Shown here: positions 45,910 to 57,798 of the stretch, piece after piece
Layout of the letters: each line of letters starts with the position of its first letter
Position numbering within the stretch: position 1 is the stretch's first letter
Source: Aphrocallistes beatrix
Lineage: Eukaryota; Porifera; Hexactinellida; Sceptrulophora; Aphrocallistidae
Reading direction: 5' to 3'
NCBI GenBank assembly: GCA_963281255.1
Contig: OY725505.1
Coordinates: 3,410,001 to 3,474,000 of the forward strand
DNA: 64,000 nucleotides
Translations under genes and position numbers: made by a program
The notes under the pieces: model-generated
Database searches by the model: none
What the model was told of the DNA's origin: nothing
What the model saw: the letters and a program-made list of their open reading frames with translations, nothing else

Positions 45910-48900
45910 CTAGCAAGGGTCCCTGAGGGTGCGCACCTCCTCCGCGATCCGCTCCAGCTGCTGCTCCCACGACGCGGACAGCTGCTCGGCCTCGTCGGCT
46001 GATTGGATGAGAGCGCCGATGTGCGCCGTGCACCGCTCCGACGTGTCCACTTCCTCGCGCACCATCCCCTCCAGGCGCGCCAGGGACCTCTCCAGCTCCA
46101 GCCTAGACAAGCGCATTCTAAATTTAGTAGACCCTAGATGGAACCAGCGTAGCCGGGATTCTAAATTTAGACTTGGGCGCTTACTTCGCGGATTTCCTCG
46201 CCAGCTCCTGAGGAGAGAGAGGTGTTAGTGGCTCGGGGTGTCGTTTCCGGTTCTGTGCCTCTTGTCGATTCCTCGCTTCTGACTGGCTGATCATCTTCCT
46301 CCGGAGCGCGGGGGCGATGCGTGTGGTCTGGTGGGTGAGTTGTTCCAGAGAATCCAGCCACTCCTGAGGCAGCCGAATCTGAGCTTTCATGTTTGGCTCG
46401 AAGCATATCCAGGTGTCATACTCGGGACCTTGCATTCCTGCGTTCATTAGCGTATCTATGATGTGCGCCCATGGTGGACACAATGGGAGTCCCATTCTCT
46501 TCAACCTACAACAGCGCGCATAAATTCGCGCCTCTTAGGGGAGAGGTGGCTTACCTGGCGAGGTGTCGGGAGAGGAGAGAGTTGCACTCCGAGGCGAGGG
46601 AAGGAGACATGTGCGGACACTCAGAGAGGAACTTCTCCAAACTCTCCGCGCGCTCTCCTCCCAGTCTCAATCTGTCCAGCGCCGCGCACAGCTCTTTCAG
46701 TCTGTCCTCCTCGTTCCACTTCCAATCGTCGCCTTCCCCGCGCGCCGGCCAGCTCAGCTCCCGCGCGCGCCTTCCCGCCAACTGCTCGCGCACGCAGCGC
46801 ACCGCCGCCGAGTGAAGCGCCCGCAGCGTCTGCAGACACGCGCCGCGCACGCCCAGCTGCTCGCGCGCCGCCGCGTGCTCCGCCGCCGGGCGCGAGAAGA
46901 GCGCGTACATCCGGTCCCCCGCAAACTCGCGGAACCCGCGCCGCACGAGCAGCGGCTGCGGACCCGCGCGCTCCGCGAGGAAGAGCAGAGCCTGCTCCAG
47001 GACCGCCCGTCCCGGCAGAGAGGGCGATGGGGCAAGCGAACCCGTCCCCACCTCCGATACACAGGCCGGATATCGGGGCTGGACGGGCGACTGTCCTGTG
47101 TGGAGAATGAATAGTGGGACCTGGGGGTCCCTCCTCACACCTCTGAGCAGCTGTAGGCGCTCCCTCGCGGCGGAGAGGTTAGGTCCGGCTACCAGCAAGA
47201 CTGCCGAGCAGCCTTTCAGGTGGCTGGAGTGGCAGGGACCCTCCACCAGCCGCACGCGTACTCGCACGTGACCCTCTGCCCCCCGCGTCCCTCGGTCTGA
47301 GAGTGTGCGCACGTGATCTCCATTCTCCTGTGCCCCATCCCCGCCCAGAACCTCCAGGATCCAGTCGGCGACCGGCTCCTGCGCTGACACCATCAGTAGC
47401 AGCAGCCAGTCAGCTGAGAGGGTTCCTTCTTGACACCTACAGACAGTGTATGCATACGCGCGAGGAGAGAGAATGGGAGACAGTCACGTACCTGCTCTTG
47501 GCCAGGGCCCTGGCTATCAACTGAGGAATGCAGACAGGTGTCGCTAGCTGTCTCTTTTCGTTCTCCGCTCGCTCGCGCCGCTCCTTCAGCCAGGAGCTGA
47601 CCCTCTCCAACTGCCCAGAGGGCACCTTCTCTCCAAGCGGGGGGATGGGGCCCAGAGCCCACTGGCCTCTGTCCACGCTGCCCGGGGGCAGGATGGGGAA
47701 TCGGCGCACCGACTCCCTGCGCCGCTCCCTCACCACGAACGCGTCCCGCCAGACGTTCCACTTGTTCCTGAGCCGGATCCCTCTCACGGCCAGCCGCGTC
47801 CGCTCCAGCCTCTCTTTGCGCTGCTGCTTGGCGGTCTGGACGGCTGCGTCCGCTTCCTCCGTCGCCAGCCGATCCAACACCTCGGCCTCCAGCTCCTGGA
47901 AGCTCTCCTCGCTCAGTGACTTCACCACGCGCGACACCAGTGCTCGGTGCTCGCGCGCGGAATCCACTTCACACCTCGCGACATCACTGACTACTTCCCT
48001 CAACAGCTGATCCAACAGCTCCACCTGGACACGCGCAATGAACTCTGCCCTCTCCTCTTTCCGCCTCCTCTCCGCCACTTCCCGTGCCATTTCACACAGC
48101 ACCGCTTCACTCACGCACTCGGCTATCTGTAGACTCAGCAGGTCAGCGCACTGCTGCTCGCTCATCTCGCGGATCAGCTGATCTGTCCGCATTCCACTTA
48201 ACACCTCCCCCGCGACGCTTGCCAGCTCAGCCGAGAGCAAACTCTCCACGCACAGCTGCGTCTCCCGCTCACTCACCGATTCGACGACCGCCGCGCGGTC
48301 CGCTTCCAGTCTCGGGGGCTGGGAGGAGAAGAACGGGTCGCGGGGGGGGAGAGGGGGCAGAGGAGCGCCGTAGACCGACTCTCCCAGCTCGCAGGAGCTC
48401 TTGGACCGGATCAGGGCGAGCGGGAGTCCGCGGGCGCTGGACGCGTCCAGGTTCCGAGCACCGGTCAGCTGCACCCGGCTGGCGTCGCACTGCAGCCCGG
48501 CTCGCGAGCAGACGTCCGCGCACTGAGCGACGTCATCGAAGCAGAGCAGCCGTGCCAGTCTCTCCGCGTCCACGTGGTCCCCCTGCTTGCTGCTGGCGCT
48601 GCTCAGCAGCTGCAGACCTTTCTCCCGGAGGTCCGGCACGAACCGGTTGAGAAGGGAGGCGACGAGGAAGTCTGCACGGTTCAGCAGCCGGAAGAATCGC
48701 GCGTAATCCTCGCAGTGCACGGCCTGCCACACCTGCAGCACCGTCTGCACCTGTCGCGACGCGATGACGTCGTCCGGGACCTGCAGCAGGTCGTAGGCTA
48801 TCAGGCCGGTCTCGATGGCCAGGACGAGGGAGAGCGAGACGAAGACCGGTTCGTGCGGACTCAGGACTCCGTTCAGCCGCAGGTCCCGGTACATCTGCAG

Positions 48901-50064
48901 CAGGGGCGTGAGGATGGAGCGCAGCTTCATGTCGTTCATCTCCAGGTCCGGCCCCTCCATCCCCGCCTCCAGCAGCAGGTGCGCGGACAGCGCGTGGAAG
49001 CGCGCGCACGCCTCGAGCACGCGGACGCAGCGCAGCGAGCACAGGTGCTGTATGGTCATGTCCTGGCGCAGGGACTCCAGCCGGTTGCTCAGGAAGCCGT
49101 GCCACTCGCGGGAGTGCGGGCGCTCAGGCATCACGAAGTGGCACAGGTAGAGCAGCGTGCGCTCTAGCGCGTCGGGCGTGCGCAGCTCGTGCGGCAGCGG
49201 CTGCGACTTGTCCGCGGCGTTGCGGGAGAACTCCTTCACGGCGGCGGCGTGGTCCACGGCGTAGCCGGGCCCGGGCAGCAGCTCGTAGCCGCTCAGACAG
49301 CGCCGCTCCTCGCGCCAGAAGCGCTCCTTCTCGGGACACATGTCCTCGCAGGTCCCCACCAGCGTCTCTCCCGGCCTCGCGCGCTCCCTCAGCCCCAGGT
49401 CCCGCTGCTCCAGCTGGAACAGCGCCTGCTCGCGGCCGCGCCCCAGTCTCGGGTCCTCCACGGAGGGGGAGAATACGGCTGGAGGGACAGGGGGCGGGAC
49501 CTGCTCGGGAGGCTGAGGGGGTGCAGTGGGGATGTGCGGCTGCTGGTTTTTTTCCAGACGATCGAACACGTTCCTCTTCTTCTCTGGCTTCTCGTAGAGG
49601 GACAGGGTTAAGCTCGGATGTCCTTCTATGATGAGTGGCCTCGCCAAAGCCTCGTTAGCCTTCTGCTCGCTTTTGAAGTATAGAAAGGCGTCCCCTTTCT
49701 CTCTGAAGACGCGGATAGTGCAGTCCAGCTTGCTCTTAATCTTCTGGCCTAGGCCAAGGTCCAACGGGTCGAATCCGCGCGCTTTCAACTTGTACGTGTC
49801 CGGTATAGAAGTGCTTAGCCGCGAACGCTGGGTCTTTGGCACTAGACACATACAATTGAATTACAATCCACCCTTAGCGTAACTAAGTACCTATGGGAAC
49901 GTACGTGTCTTGCGTGTCCGAGTGAAGGGGTTGGCGTCGGGAGGAGTGTGGGAGGAGGAAGGAGTGGGGACTGTCTGGTGCTTGGGTTCAGGGGGCAGCG
50001 AGGTCAGGAATGGGTTGTTAGGCTCCAGCTCCGAGTCGGAGTGCCTCCTTTTTTTCGTGGCCAT
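45910..50064 (-). CDS. MCM3AP: MCM3AP/GANP, SAC3-domain mRNA export factor
   Basis: Scaffold of the TREX-2 complex linking transcription to mRNA export at nuclear pores. Exons 49905-50064, 47492-49841, 46555-47436, 46185-46505 and 45910-46102 join to 1301 residues (human about 1980). Seen: N-terminal NPF motifs (NNPFLTS, ANPFTRT), an RRM-like domain (CTIRVFREKGDAFLYFKSEQKA), then the SAC3/GANP domain beginning TCEDMCPEKERFWREE and continuing RTPDALERTLLYLCHFV. A long helical middle region follows and then a GANP-type C-terminal region. The long Phe-Gly nucleoporin-like N-terminus of vertebrate GANP is mostly missing. It is tail-to-tail with ATG16L1. Confidence 0.9.
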
Positions 50065-50192
50065 GATTCCTAGCTAGCTATAACACCTCTGTACTATAAT
50101 AACTACTGTAACAGCCCGTGTCCCGTATACAAAGTAAGCTATTGGTTTAATGCAACAATTCAGATACAATTTCCTAACTGCCTAGTCTACAG

Positions 50193-53100
50193 TCACACAT
50201 GGAGGAGTTTAGCAATGTTGATGAGAGGCTTGACGCCCGTGAGGAAGCCCAGCTCGGAGAAGGAGCCCGAGGCGACCAGCGAGTTGAGGATGGGGAGGCA
50301 GGCCTCGTAGTGGCGCTGCTGGATGCACATCGCCATCTGCTGCAGCCCCGCCACCACACCCGGGTCCAGGCGTCCGTACCTCAGCGCATCCTTCAGCTGC
50401 TCCAGCTTCGCTCCGATGTCTCCCAACTTCTGCCGCTGTCCGGGGTTGTTACTCGCCTGCGTGCAGCGTAGCAGCAAGTCCTCGAACACCTGCGTTCACT
50501 CAGATAATCCATGGTCCGTTTCACTAAGAAGGGATACGGGTAGACAACTCACCTGGAGGAGAGGTCTGAACTCCTGCGGGATCTCTGGCACGGGGGCGGG
50601 GACGGGGACACGAGCAGGCGCAGGAACGCTGGGCCTCGAAGTCTCTGCGACCGCCATGGGCGGCGCCGGCAAAGTTATGGGAGCAACGGCGTCTATCTGC
50701 GCGCTCTTCTGTCCGAGCGGAGGAGGATCGTTCCAAGCCGGAGCCGGAGCCACGGACTGAGTGAAGGACGGTCTCATTATGGGGGCAGGGTACGGGTTGG
50801 AGGATGGGGCAGGGTACGGGTTAGAGGGTACAGGGAATGGGTTAGAAGCGGGGGCAGGAAATGGGTTAGAGGGGGCAGGAAATGGGTTGGAGGGAGGAAG
50901 TTGCTGAGTATTGGAGGGAGGGTGAAAATTTGGGATAGGCTTGGAGGCCACGGGTGGCTGTGAAGTTAGGGACGGCAGTTGCGTTGGAGGCATGGGGTAT
51001 TGCGAAGTGATGGGATGCTGTGAAGTTATCGGATGAGGCTGCATGTTGGAAGGTTGATCGGACGGCGGAAACTGTGATGTTATCTGAGAAAAGGTGTTCC
51101 CTGCCTGGTAACCGCGTGCGGGATTGGGAGGAACTGGAGGCTGTGCCGTGGCTGCAGTAAATTATAGCAGTTTTATACTCGACGTGAATTAGTTTAGAAA
51201 AGAGAATGAAAAATAATTCTAATAACCTGCGCTTGTCTGTGAGTACTGACCTGTTGGTCCTGGGGGGACGTATTTCTCGTTGGGTGTCCCTCTAGGAGCA
51301 GAGGGTCTGTACCCCTGCTGTTGGGAGGTCTGCACTCTCGCTTGTGCCACTCTTCCTGGAGTTAGCTTCTGTACCTAACAATGCATGACCGCTTTTAGTA
51401 TACAGAGTCTCGACTCCTTATAAGGACATACGGCTAATACTGAGTTGACAGGAAGTATAGGTTATCAGAACAAATTCACTCGTCTAAAGAACTTCAGTTC
51501 TAATGGTCAGGTGACTCACCGAGAAAGGGGGAGCGGACTGCTGCTGGACGCCCAGACACTCCCTCACGCGGTAGGCCATCAGCTGACTGTCCGGGGAGCG
51601 CAGCTGGAGTCTGTCCACGAAGAGCAGGGCGGACTGCAGCTGTCCCTGCGAGGTCAGCATCTGGATGTAGTCCAGCAGCACGCGCTCCAGCGTGGAGCCC
51701 GGCCTGATCTCCTCGGGCCGCGACTGCTGCTCGATGGAGAGGCGCAGCAGCACCACTTTCTCCACGATGCGCACCACCCCGTCCGCCGCGTCCCCCTCCG
51801 TCAGCTGCAGCGAGTAGGACAGGCGCTCCAGGTCGCCGGAGCAGATGTAGCAGAGCAGCGCGGCCTGCGTGTACTCGGGGGCCCCGCCCTCCCTGGTGAG
51901 TCTCTCCCCCAGCTGCGCGCACAGCTGGAAGAACTCCTCGGGCGGAGCGTACGTGATCAGCGCGGCCAGCACCTCGCGCCAGGAGGCGATGGTGCAGCCG
52001 CTGGCGATGTCGGCCCACTGCTTCCACACCACGTGGCTGAGGAAGCGGCTGAACGGGTCCCGCGAGCGCCGGAAGAACTTCTCGAGCGTCAGCTGGTACA
52101 GCTCCTTCCCGCCCGCCAGGGCCAGGATGAGCGCCTCCGGGAACTTCTGCTGCTGCAGACACAGGTCCACGGCCGTGTCGTAGTCCGCGAGCAGAACGGC
52201 GCGCGTGATCAGTCCCTCCGGTGAGCTGTCCTCCGCTTGGATCATGAACTGCTTCAGCTAGCGAGGGGAGAGCTGAATACTCTGCATGCCAATGGTGTGC
52301 TACCGTAACTACGTACCTGCTGTGCGATCTCGCCCATGGGGATCTCGGACGGTACTCGGGCGCCCAACGGGCGTGCGGGCTCTGAGAGGAGGTTGGCGAG
52401 CTCCTGGTTGGCGGGGGCCGGGTTGGAGTCAGGGGCTTGGAACTGCGAAGAGAAGAAGTCGGCGGAGTTGTTCGAGAAGAGAGCGCTCGCCCCGTCCGTC
52501 CCTGCGGGGTCTGCCGGCTGAGTCCGCACATCCTGCAGACACACAGCGTCAGGCCGCACTAGCCGCGATCTAGGGCATTAGGGTCTTTCGATCCATGATC
52601 GAAAGATCCCAGGATCACGATCCTTTTTTTGAGGATCGAGATCGGATCGACGATCCTTTTTAAAAGTACGATCGGGATCGGGATCGGATCGAAACCTTTA
52701 CTGAATTCGATCCTTTTTCTTTTTAATCCTCAAGTTGGAGGTGAAAGTGTTGAAATTTATGTTGATTAAATATATTTTTTAATGTGTTTTATGGTTTGGA
52801 TACTAACTTAAGCACTAAGTACGCCCCAGGCTGCCGCAGACAGAAGGACATTGCACGCCGTCCATGCCATAAGGCATCTCCTTCCAGGAGCTGTACTAAC
52901 AATTATAGTCCTCTGACTATTATTGAAAGGATCTTTTTGTGGATCGTGATCGGATCGAAGATTCTTTTTTTGAGGATCGACTAATGTCCTACCGCGATCT
53001 ATGAGTCGTACCTGTGCGGAGGAGCTGCGGCTGGAAGGGGACTGGCTCTTCTCCCGCAGCAGCGCTTGCATCTTCTCGGACAGCTCGGCCGGGTCCACGC

Positions 53101-54821
53101 CGGGGGAGAGGAGCGACGGGCGCAGCAGCTGCTCCGCGCGCTCCTTCAGGCCCGCGTCCGTGTAGCCGAGCAGCTCCAGGAAGCGGGGCCGCGGGTTCTG
53201 GAGGAACGCCGCCTCCAGGAACCGCCACTGCATCTCGTCCATCTGTCCGACCCCGCGCTGCACGCGCTCGCTCGCAAACTCCAGACACCTGTTCTCTCGC
53301 AGCGCGCCCTCCAGACCTGCATTCCTCAGGAGGAAGTCCGTCTCCGTGGTCACCAGACTCAGGCGCGGCTGCTGGCCCTTCACGAAACTGACGAGTCTTC
53401 CTCCGAACCCGAAGTTAGCTCTACACGCAAGAATCCGTTCAACCTGCTGCGCCTATTTATAGAGTGTCTGGCTACCTGCTGGGCACGTGCATCCACCGCG
53501 GGGCTCTGGGAGGGGGGTAGGAGGGCGGGGACAGGGTCTGGTTCTGTCCCAGCCCTGCGAACGGGTCCGAGGAGTCGGACAGCTGGACGGAGAGCTGCTC
53601 CTGGCTGGACTGCAGCTCCTCCTCGCTGAGGCCGCCGCCCAGCACGGAGTAGACGCTCACGCGGGAGTTGAAGGAGGCCGTGGCGATGAGGCCCGCGTGT
53701 CTGCCGCTCCACTGCGCGTCGAAGCACCACTCGGACGTCTGCACCAGGTGTCCTAACCGCAGAGATCAGTCCACAGCTCAGAACCGCGGGATTCAGGGGA
53801 AGCACTCACCTTCGTCCGAGGCGACGTTCGGGTTCCAGAGGAACATCTGGCTGTCCTTGCCGCAGGAGAGGAGGAGGTCCGGGTCCTGGGGACACCAGGC
53901 CAGACTCAGGATCCCCATCTGGTGCTTCTCGAACGCGCGCAGCGGCGTCTTGGCCATCCTCAGGTCCCACAGCTGGACCAGCGGGTAGGTGTCCTCCTCG
54001 GACCCCACCGCCATCTGCGTGGGGACCTCGGGGTGCCAGACGAGTGCGCGCGGGCGGAACCTGGTCCCGGGCTGCGAGACGCGGAGGATGGGTCCGTCCT
54101 TGCGCAGGTCCCACACCACGGACTGTCCGGACGGGAAGGTTGACCCGAGGATGGGCGCTGCCTTCACATTCCAGCTTACGCTCGTCACCTAGCAACAGAC
54201 AGGTATGCATAACTACATTTAGACTTAGCTAATGGTCTCACACCTCTTCGAAAGGCTGAATCCGGCCGCCGGGGGACATGGGTTTGGAGGGGGCGTTCAG
54301 GTCCCAGATGTAGATCTCGGAGTCCGCGGCCCCCGAGGCCAGGATGTTGGGCTGGATGGGAGACACGTCCAGAGTCCGCACGGAGCCGGAGTGGGAGCTG
54401 CTGGTGTGGAGGAGAGGGTCCCCTTCTCCCGAGAGGATCCGCGCTGCGTCCATCATCCAGATGTGTCCCTCCTCTCCGCTCCCTAGCGCGGCAAACGGCG
54501 TAAAGGAATGCAATGGCGATGAGTGTGATAACACTGATAGTGCATGGTAGGGAGCTTACCTATGATAGTCCCGCTGTTCTCTCCTCCGAACGCGGTCCAC
54601 ACGAGGCGGTGCATCTTCTGGGAGAGCGCCACTTTCCCGCGCACCGCCAGCTCCAGCGTTCCCGAGAGCTCGGGCGCCAGAGAGAAGAGCTCCAGCTGGC
54701 TGGAGGTGCTGAAGGTGTCGTCCAGCTGCTGTGCCAGCGTGGCCGTTGCTAGGTAACACCTCTGCAGGGGAGCAGGGGACCAGCTGATATTCGCCGATCT
54801 CTCGACTTCTTTTACTTTCAT
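50193..54821 (-). CDS. SEC31: SEC31, outer COPII coat subunit
   Basis: Forms the outer COPII cage with SEC13 on ER-derived vesicles. Ten exons: 54560-54821, 54244-54482, 53810-54188, 53476-53752, 53012-53420, 52317-52532, 51520-52257, 51251-51374, 50553-51151 and 50193-50489, joining to 1179 residues (human SEC31A about 1220). Seen: start MKVKEVERSANISWSP, WD40 propeller (ASGAADSEIYIWDL, LLSCGKDSQMFLWN), the SEC13-binding blade (RWMHVPSRANFGFGGRLVSF), the alpha-solenoid (DTAVDLCLQQQKFPEALILALAGG), a Pro/Asn-rich linker with repeated SNPFPAP/SNPYPAP, and the conserved C-terminal helical domain (FEDLLLRCTQASNNP). Intron 5 carries a 421-bp MITE. Confidence 0.95.
52563..52999. mobile_element. MITE, family 2 (hAT-like, GATC-rich) in SEC31 intron 5
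   Basis: The element is 52571-52991 (421 bp). Terminal inverted repeats read TAGGGCATTAG at the left and, in reverse complement, TAGGACATTAG at the right (10 of 11 match). The octamer CCGCGATC flanks both ends (52563-52570 and 52992-52999). TAGGG-type ends plus an 8-bp duplication fit the hAT superfamily. The subterminal regions are packed with GATCG/CGATC words in both orientations. No transposase is encoded. Confidence 0.88.
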
Positions 54822-54985
54822 ATCTAATCTTACAACGTAGAACTAAGCACTAAATCTCCGTCTTATAGGAGCATACGTTCCAGTTATGACGTCACAACGC
54901 ATGAGTTGAACTCAACGCTGCGAGTGACGTCACGACTGAGGTTAGCGGAGAGTGAGTTAAAGCGATTGAATAGAACAGAGAAAGG

Positions 54986-56483
54986 TTAGAACTTGTTAGT
55001 CTCCGCGTGGCAGGGCTTGTACCGCCTCCGGCGCCCGGAGACGCAGGGGGACGGGGGCGGACCCTTGGGTCTCCGCGGGGCTGTGCTCCCACTCACGGAG
55101 CTCGGCGGGGGAGGCGGACTGAGCGGGGGAGTGGGGTGTGAGAGGCGCGCCAGGAACGGCTCAGACTTAGCTCCCGCAAGTCTAGGGGCGGCGGGCTCTT
55201 CCGGGGGACACAGGATCCGCGGGACGGTCCGCTCCCGCGGGCCGATCTCCTCCATGAGTCCCCTGTCCTGGAAGCTGTCCTCGCCGCGCGAGTGCGTGAC
55301 GATGGCGCAGTTGGAGTCCTGCCTCAGGCGCTGATTGGCCGCCAGCGCGTCGCGCCCGCGCTTGGGGCGCTGGCAGGACTGCAGCGGCTCGGAGCAGTTG
55401 GTGCGCGAGTGCGTGGCGGTGCGGTTGTCCGCGGGGGCGACCTGGGAGGGCGCGGCGGGCGGGCTCAGCTCCCAGTCGAACAGGTCGTGCTCGCCCACGT
55501 AGAGTCTGCGCGCGCAGGTCTGGAAGACCACGTGCAGTGCGGGGTAGTCCGGCTTGTCGAAGTAGGTGAGGGAGCGCAGGTGCGCGTAGAACGTCTTGAA
55601 CTCGTACGGGAGCGCGGCGAGGAAGATCTCGTGGTTGTACGCGTCCTTGATGCATCCCACAGCGTCCTTCTCTTTGATCTTCCGCCAGGGCAGCTGTCCC
55701 GTGACGCACTCCACCAGCATGTAGAACAGCGACCACAGGTCGTCCTGCCGGCCCAGCTCCTCGCCCTTGTGCGCCGCGGGGCTCGCGTAGCGGACCGTCC
55801 CTCTGAACGCCGCTTTCTCCCGCCGGGGCCGGACTTCGCCGGTTGGAAGTGTGAACTGTCGCGCGAGTCCGAAGTCCAGCAGGTAGATGGTGTGGCAGGA
55901 GTTGGAGCTGCGTCCGATCGTGAAGTTGCTCGGTTTCACGTCGCGGTGCAAGAACCCGCACTCGTGGATGGCGCGGATGGCCTCCAAGGCCTGCACTCCG
56001 ATCCTGAGCGTCGTGGAGAGAGAGAACTTGAGTCCGTCCTGGCGCTTCCGGAGGTCGGAGAGGCTGGGCCCTTGCAGCGTCATCACCACGTAGTTGAACT
56101 CCGGCGTCCGGCCGCAGCCCAGGAACTCGCAGGCGTGCTTGCAACCTGCGGAGAACAAAGTCACGGAGAGCCCCGGCGAAGGCGCAGAGAGGAGACTCAC
56201 CCTGAAGCTTGCGGAGCACGGCCACCTCCATCTTCAGGACCTGCTTGCTGGAGGCGAGCGACTCCACCTTCACAGCCACGGCCTCCCGCGTGTCCAAGTC
56301 CTCCGCGCGGTAGATCTGTCCGAAGCCGCCGTTCCCGATGCAGCGGACGACTCTCCACCTCTCGCGGATGCTCTGTCCCTCTCGCAGCAGCTCCTGCAGC
56401 TCGGGGGGGCCGGGGGCGGGGGGCAGGGGGTCGCCCGGTTGAGGGGGGAGCGGGGGGATTCCTGGGTCTCCGTGCGGATCCAT
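54986..56483 (-). CDS. TTBK: Tau-tubulin kinase (TTBK), CK1 superfamily
   Basis: Ser/Thr kinase of the CK1 group. Vertebrate TTBKs phosphorylate tau and tubulin, and TTBK2 starts ciliogenesis. Exons 56201-56483 and 54986-56145 join to 480 residues. Seen: glycine loop IGNGGFGQIYRAED, VAIK-equivalent AVKVE, catalytic FLHRDVKPSNF, LLDFGLARQF (DFG present), FRGTVRYASPAAH activation segment and PWRKIKEKD. GFGQIY and the VRPRREKAAFRGT segment match TTBK rather than canonical CK1 alpha or delta. The C-terminal 180 residues are Pro/Ser-rich and disordered, much shorter than in vertebrate TTBKs. An RFX-type half-site (GTTGCTAGGAAAC, 56539-56551) lies upstream of the start. Confidence 0.93.
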
Positions 56484-56611
56484 TCTAGCTAGTGTAATAC
56501 GGAACACACAGAAGTATAAATACACGACACAGCCTAACGTTGCTAGGAAACGGACTAACATAACTATACACAGGACTCAGTAATTGAATTAGCCACACAA
56601 CAAAGTCAGTT

Positions 56612-57707
56612 CTAAGCCAAGGCGGGCGGAGCTCTGCCTTTCTCCGACGGGTCTTCTGGCGGAGTCGGGAGGGGAATGTGGGAGGGCGTGGGGGGGTTGG
56701 GGAGGGAGTACAGGAACACAGCGACGATGACGAGAACTGCTCCGACCAGGAAGAATAGAGAGGGCGAGAAGTCGTTGAGGAGGAAATAGGAGAGAAGGCA
56801 GGACAGGACGATGGAGATGGAGGTGGCGAATCCCTTCAGGATGTTGTCCGCGTACTTGATGACCATCGCTATCACCAGCCCCCCGAACGCCTGCAGCGTC
56901 ACCACCAGCCAGACCACCGGCGTGTACCCCACGAAGAAGCCGGAGTCCAGGACGGCGCGGCCGTCGTACGCGAGGACCCCCACCAGCGAGAAGACGAACC
57001 CGAAGGAGCCCAGCTGGATGTTCCGCAGCCAGATGGACACGTCCGATCCTTTCAGGATCTTCTCGAAGTAGACCCCCGAGAACCCGGAGGTGAGGCAAGC
57101 CGCGACCACCGCGCCGACTCCCACGAAGGCCTCGAACCCGATCCTGTGCTCCTCCTCGGAGGTGTCGCCCTGCGGCATCTGCACGAGTGCCACTCCCACG
57201 AAGAGAATCGTGAGTGCGAACCACTTCACCAAGTTGAGTCTGCGTCCCAGCAGCAGCACCGAGAAGAGCGCCGTGGTCAGGATCTTCAGCTGGTACGTCA
57301 CCTACACGCGAGCACTTAAACTGACTGAATTCAAATCAGCTGCAGTCGCATAGTGTTACCTGGTAGGTGGCGGCGTCCAGATTGGAGAGGGCCAGGTAGA
57401 GCAGGTTGTTCTGAATGGTGTAGAGGAATGCCGGAACCGCCACCTTCACCGTCTCCACCGGCTTGGAGAGGATATGCGTGTGGATGACGTCGGAGAAGAC
57501 CTTGCAGTCGCCGGACTCGAAGAAGACCATGAGGAGGCAGGCGAGCAGCTTCATCAGCTCTGCCAGCACCACCGCCGTGCTCGAGATGTAGAGCGGCTCT
57601 CCTTCCGGCACGCGGCGTGACACGCGCATGAGAAGGACCAGGGACGTGGTCTGCAGCACCAGCACTCCCAGACTTACGTACTTGAGTTTCCCGGCGTCCT
57701 TGCTCAT
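56612..57707 (-). CDS. SLC35A3: SLC35A3-like Golgi nucleotide-sugar transporter
   Basis: Multi-pass Golgi antiporter for UDP-N-acetylglucosamine or UDP-galactose. Exons 57360-57707 and 56612-57301 join in phase 0 to 345 residues. Strong family runs: [97 protein letters not shown] and [17 protein letters not shown]. About ten membrane helices are expected. The N-terminus and motif spelling favour SLC35A3 over A2, but substrate cannot be decided from sequence alone. It is head-to-head with NDUFB8, 91 bp apart. Confidence 0.93.
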
Positions 57708-57798
57708 TATAAATCTAATTATAGCTACCGAGCAGGGTTAATGGAGTTATTAGTATAGAGCGAGACCTGTTCTTATATTTGCCTGTGCAAAAGCTAGC
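57708..57798. promoter_or_regulatory. Compact bidirectional promoter region
   Basis: Only 91 bp separate the SLC35A3 (-) and NDUFB8 (+) start codons, so both 5' UTRs and core promoters must share this AT-rich stretch or overlap the genes. No TATA box at a fixed distance is convincing. This is inferred from gene spacing. Confidence 0.5.

Noticed and set aside
45910-50064. Long plus-strand open frames across MCM3AP, SEC31 and TTBK
   Set aside because: They are antisense shadows of GC-rich coding exons; the minus-strand frames have clear domains and consistent splice sites.
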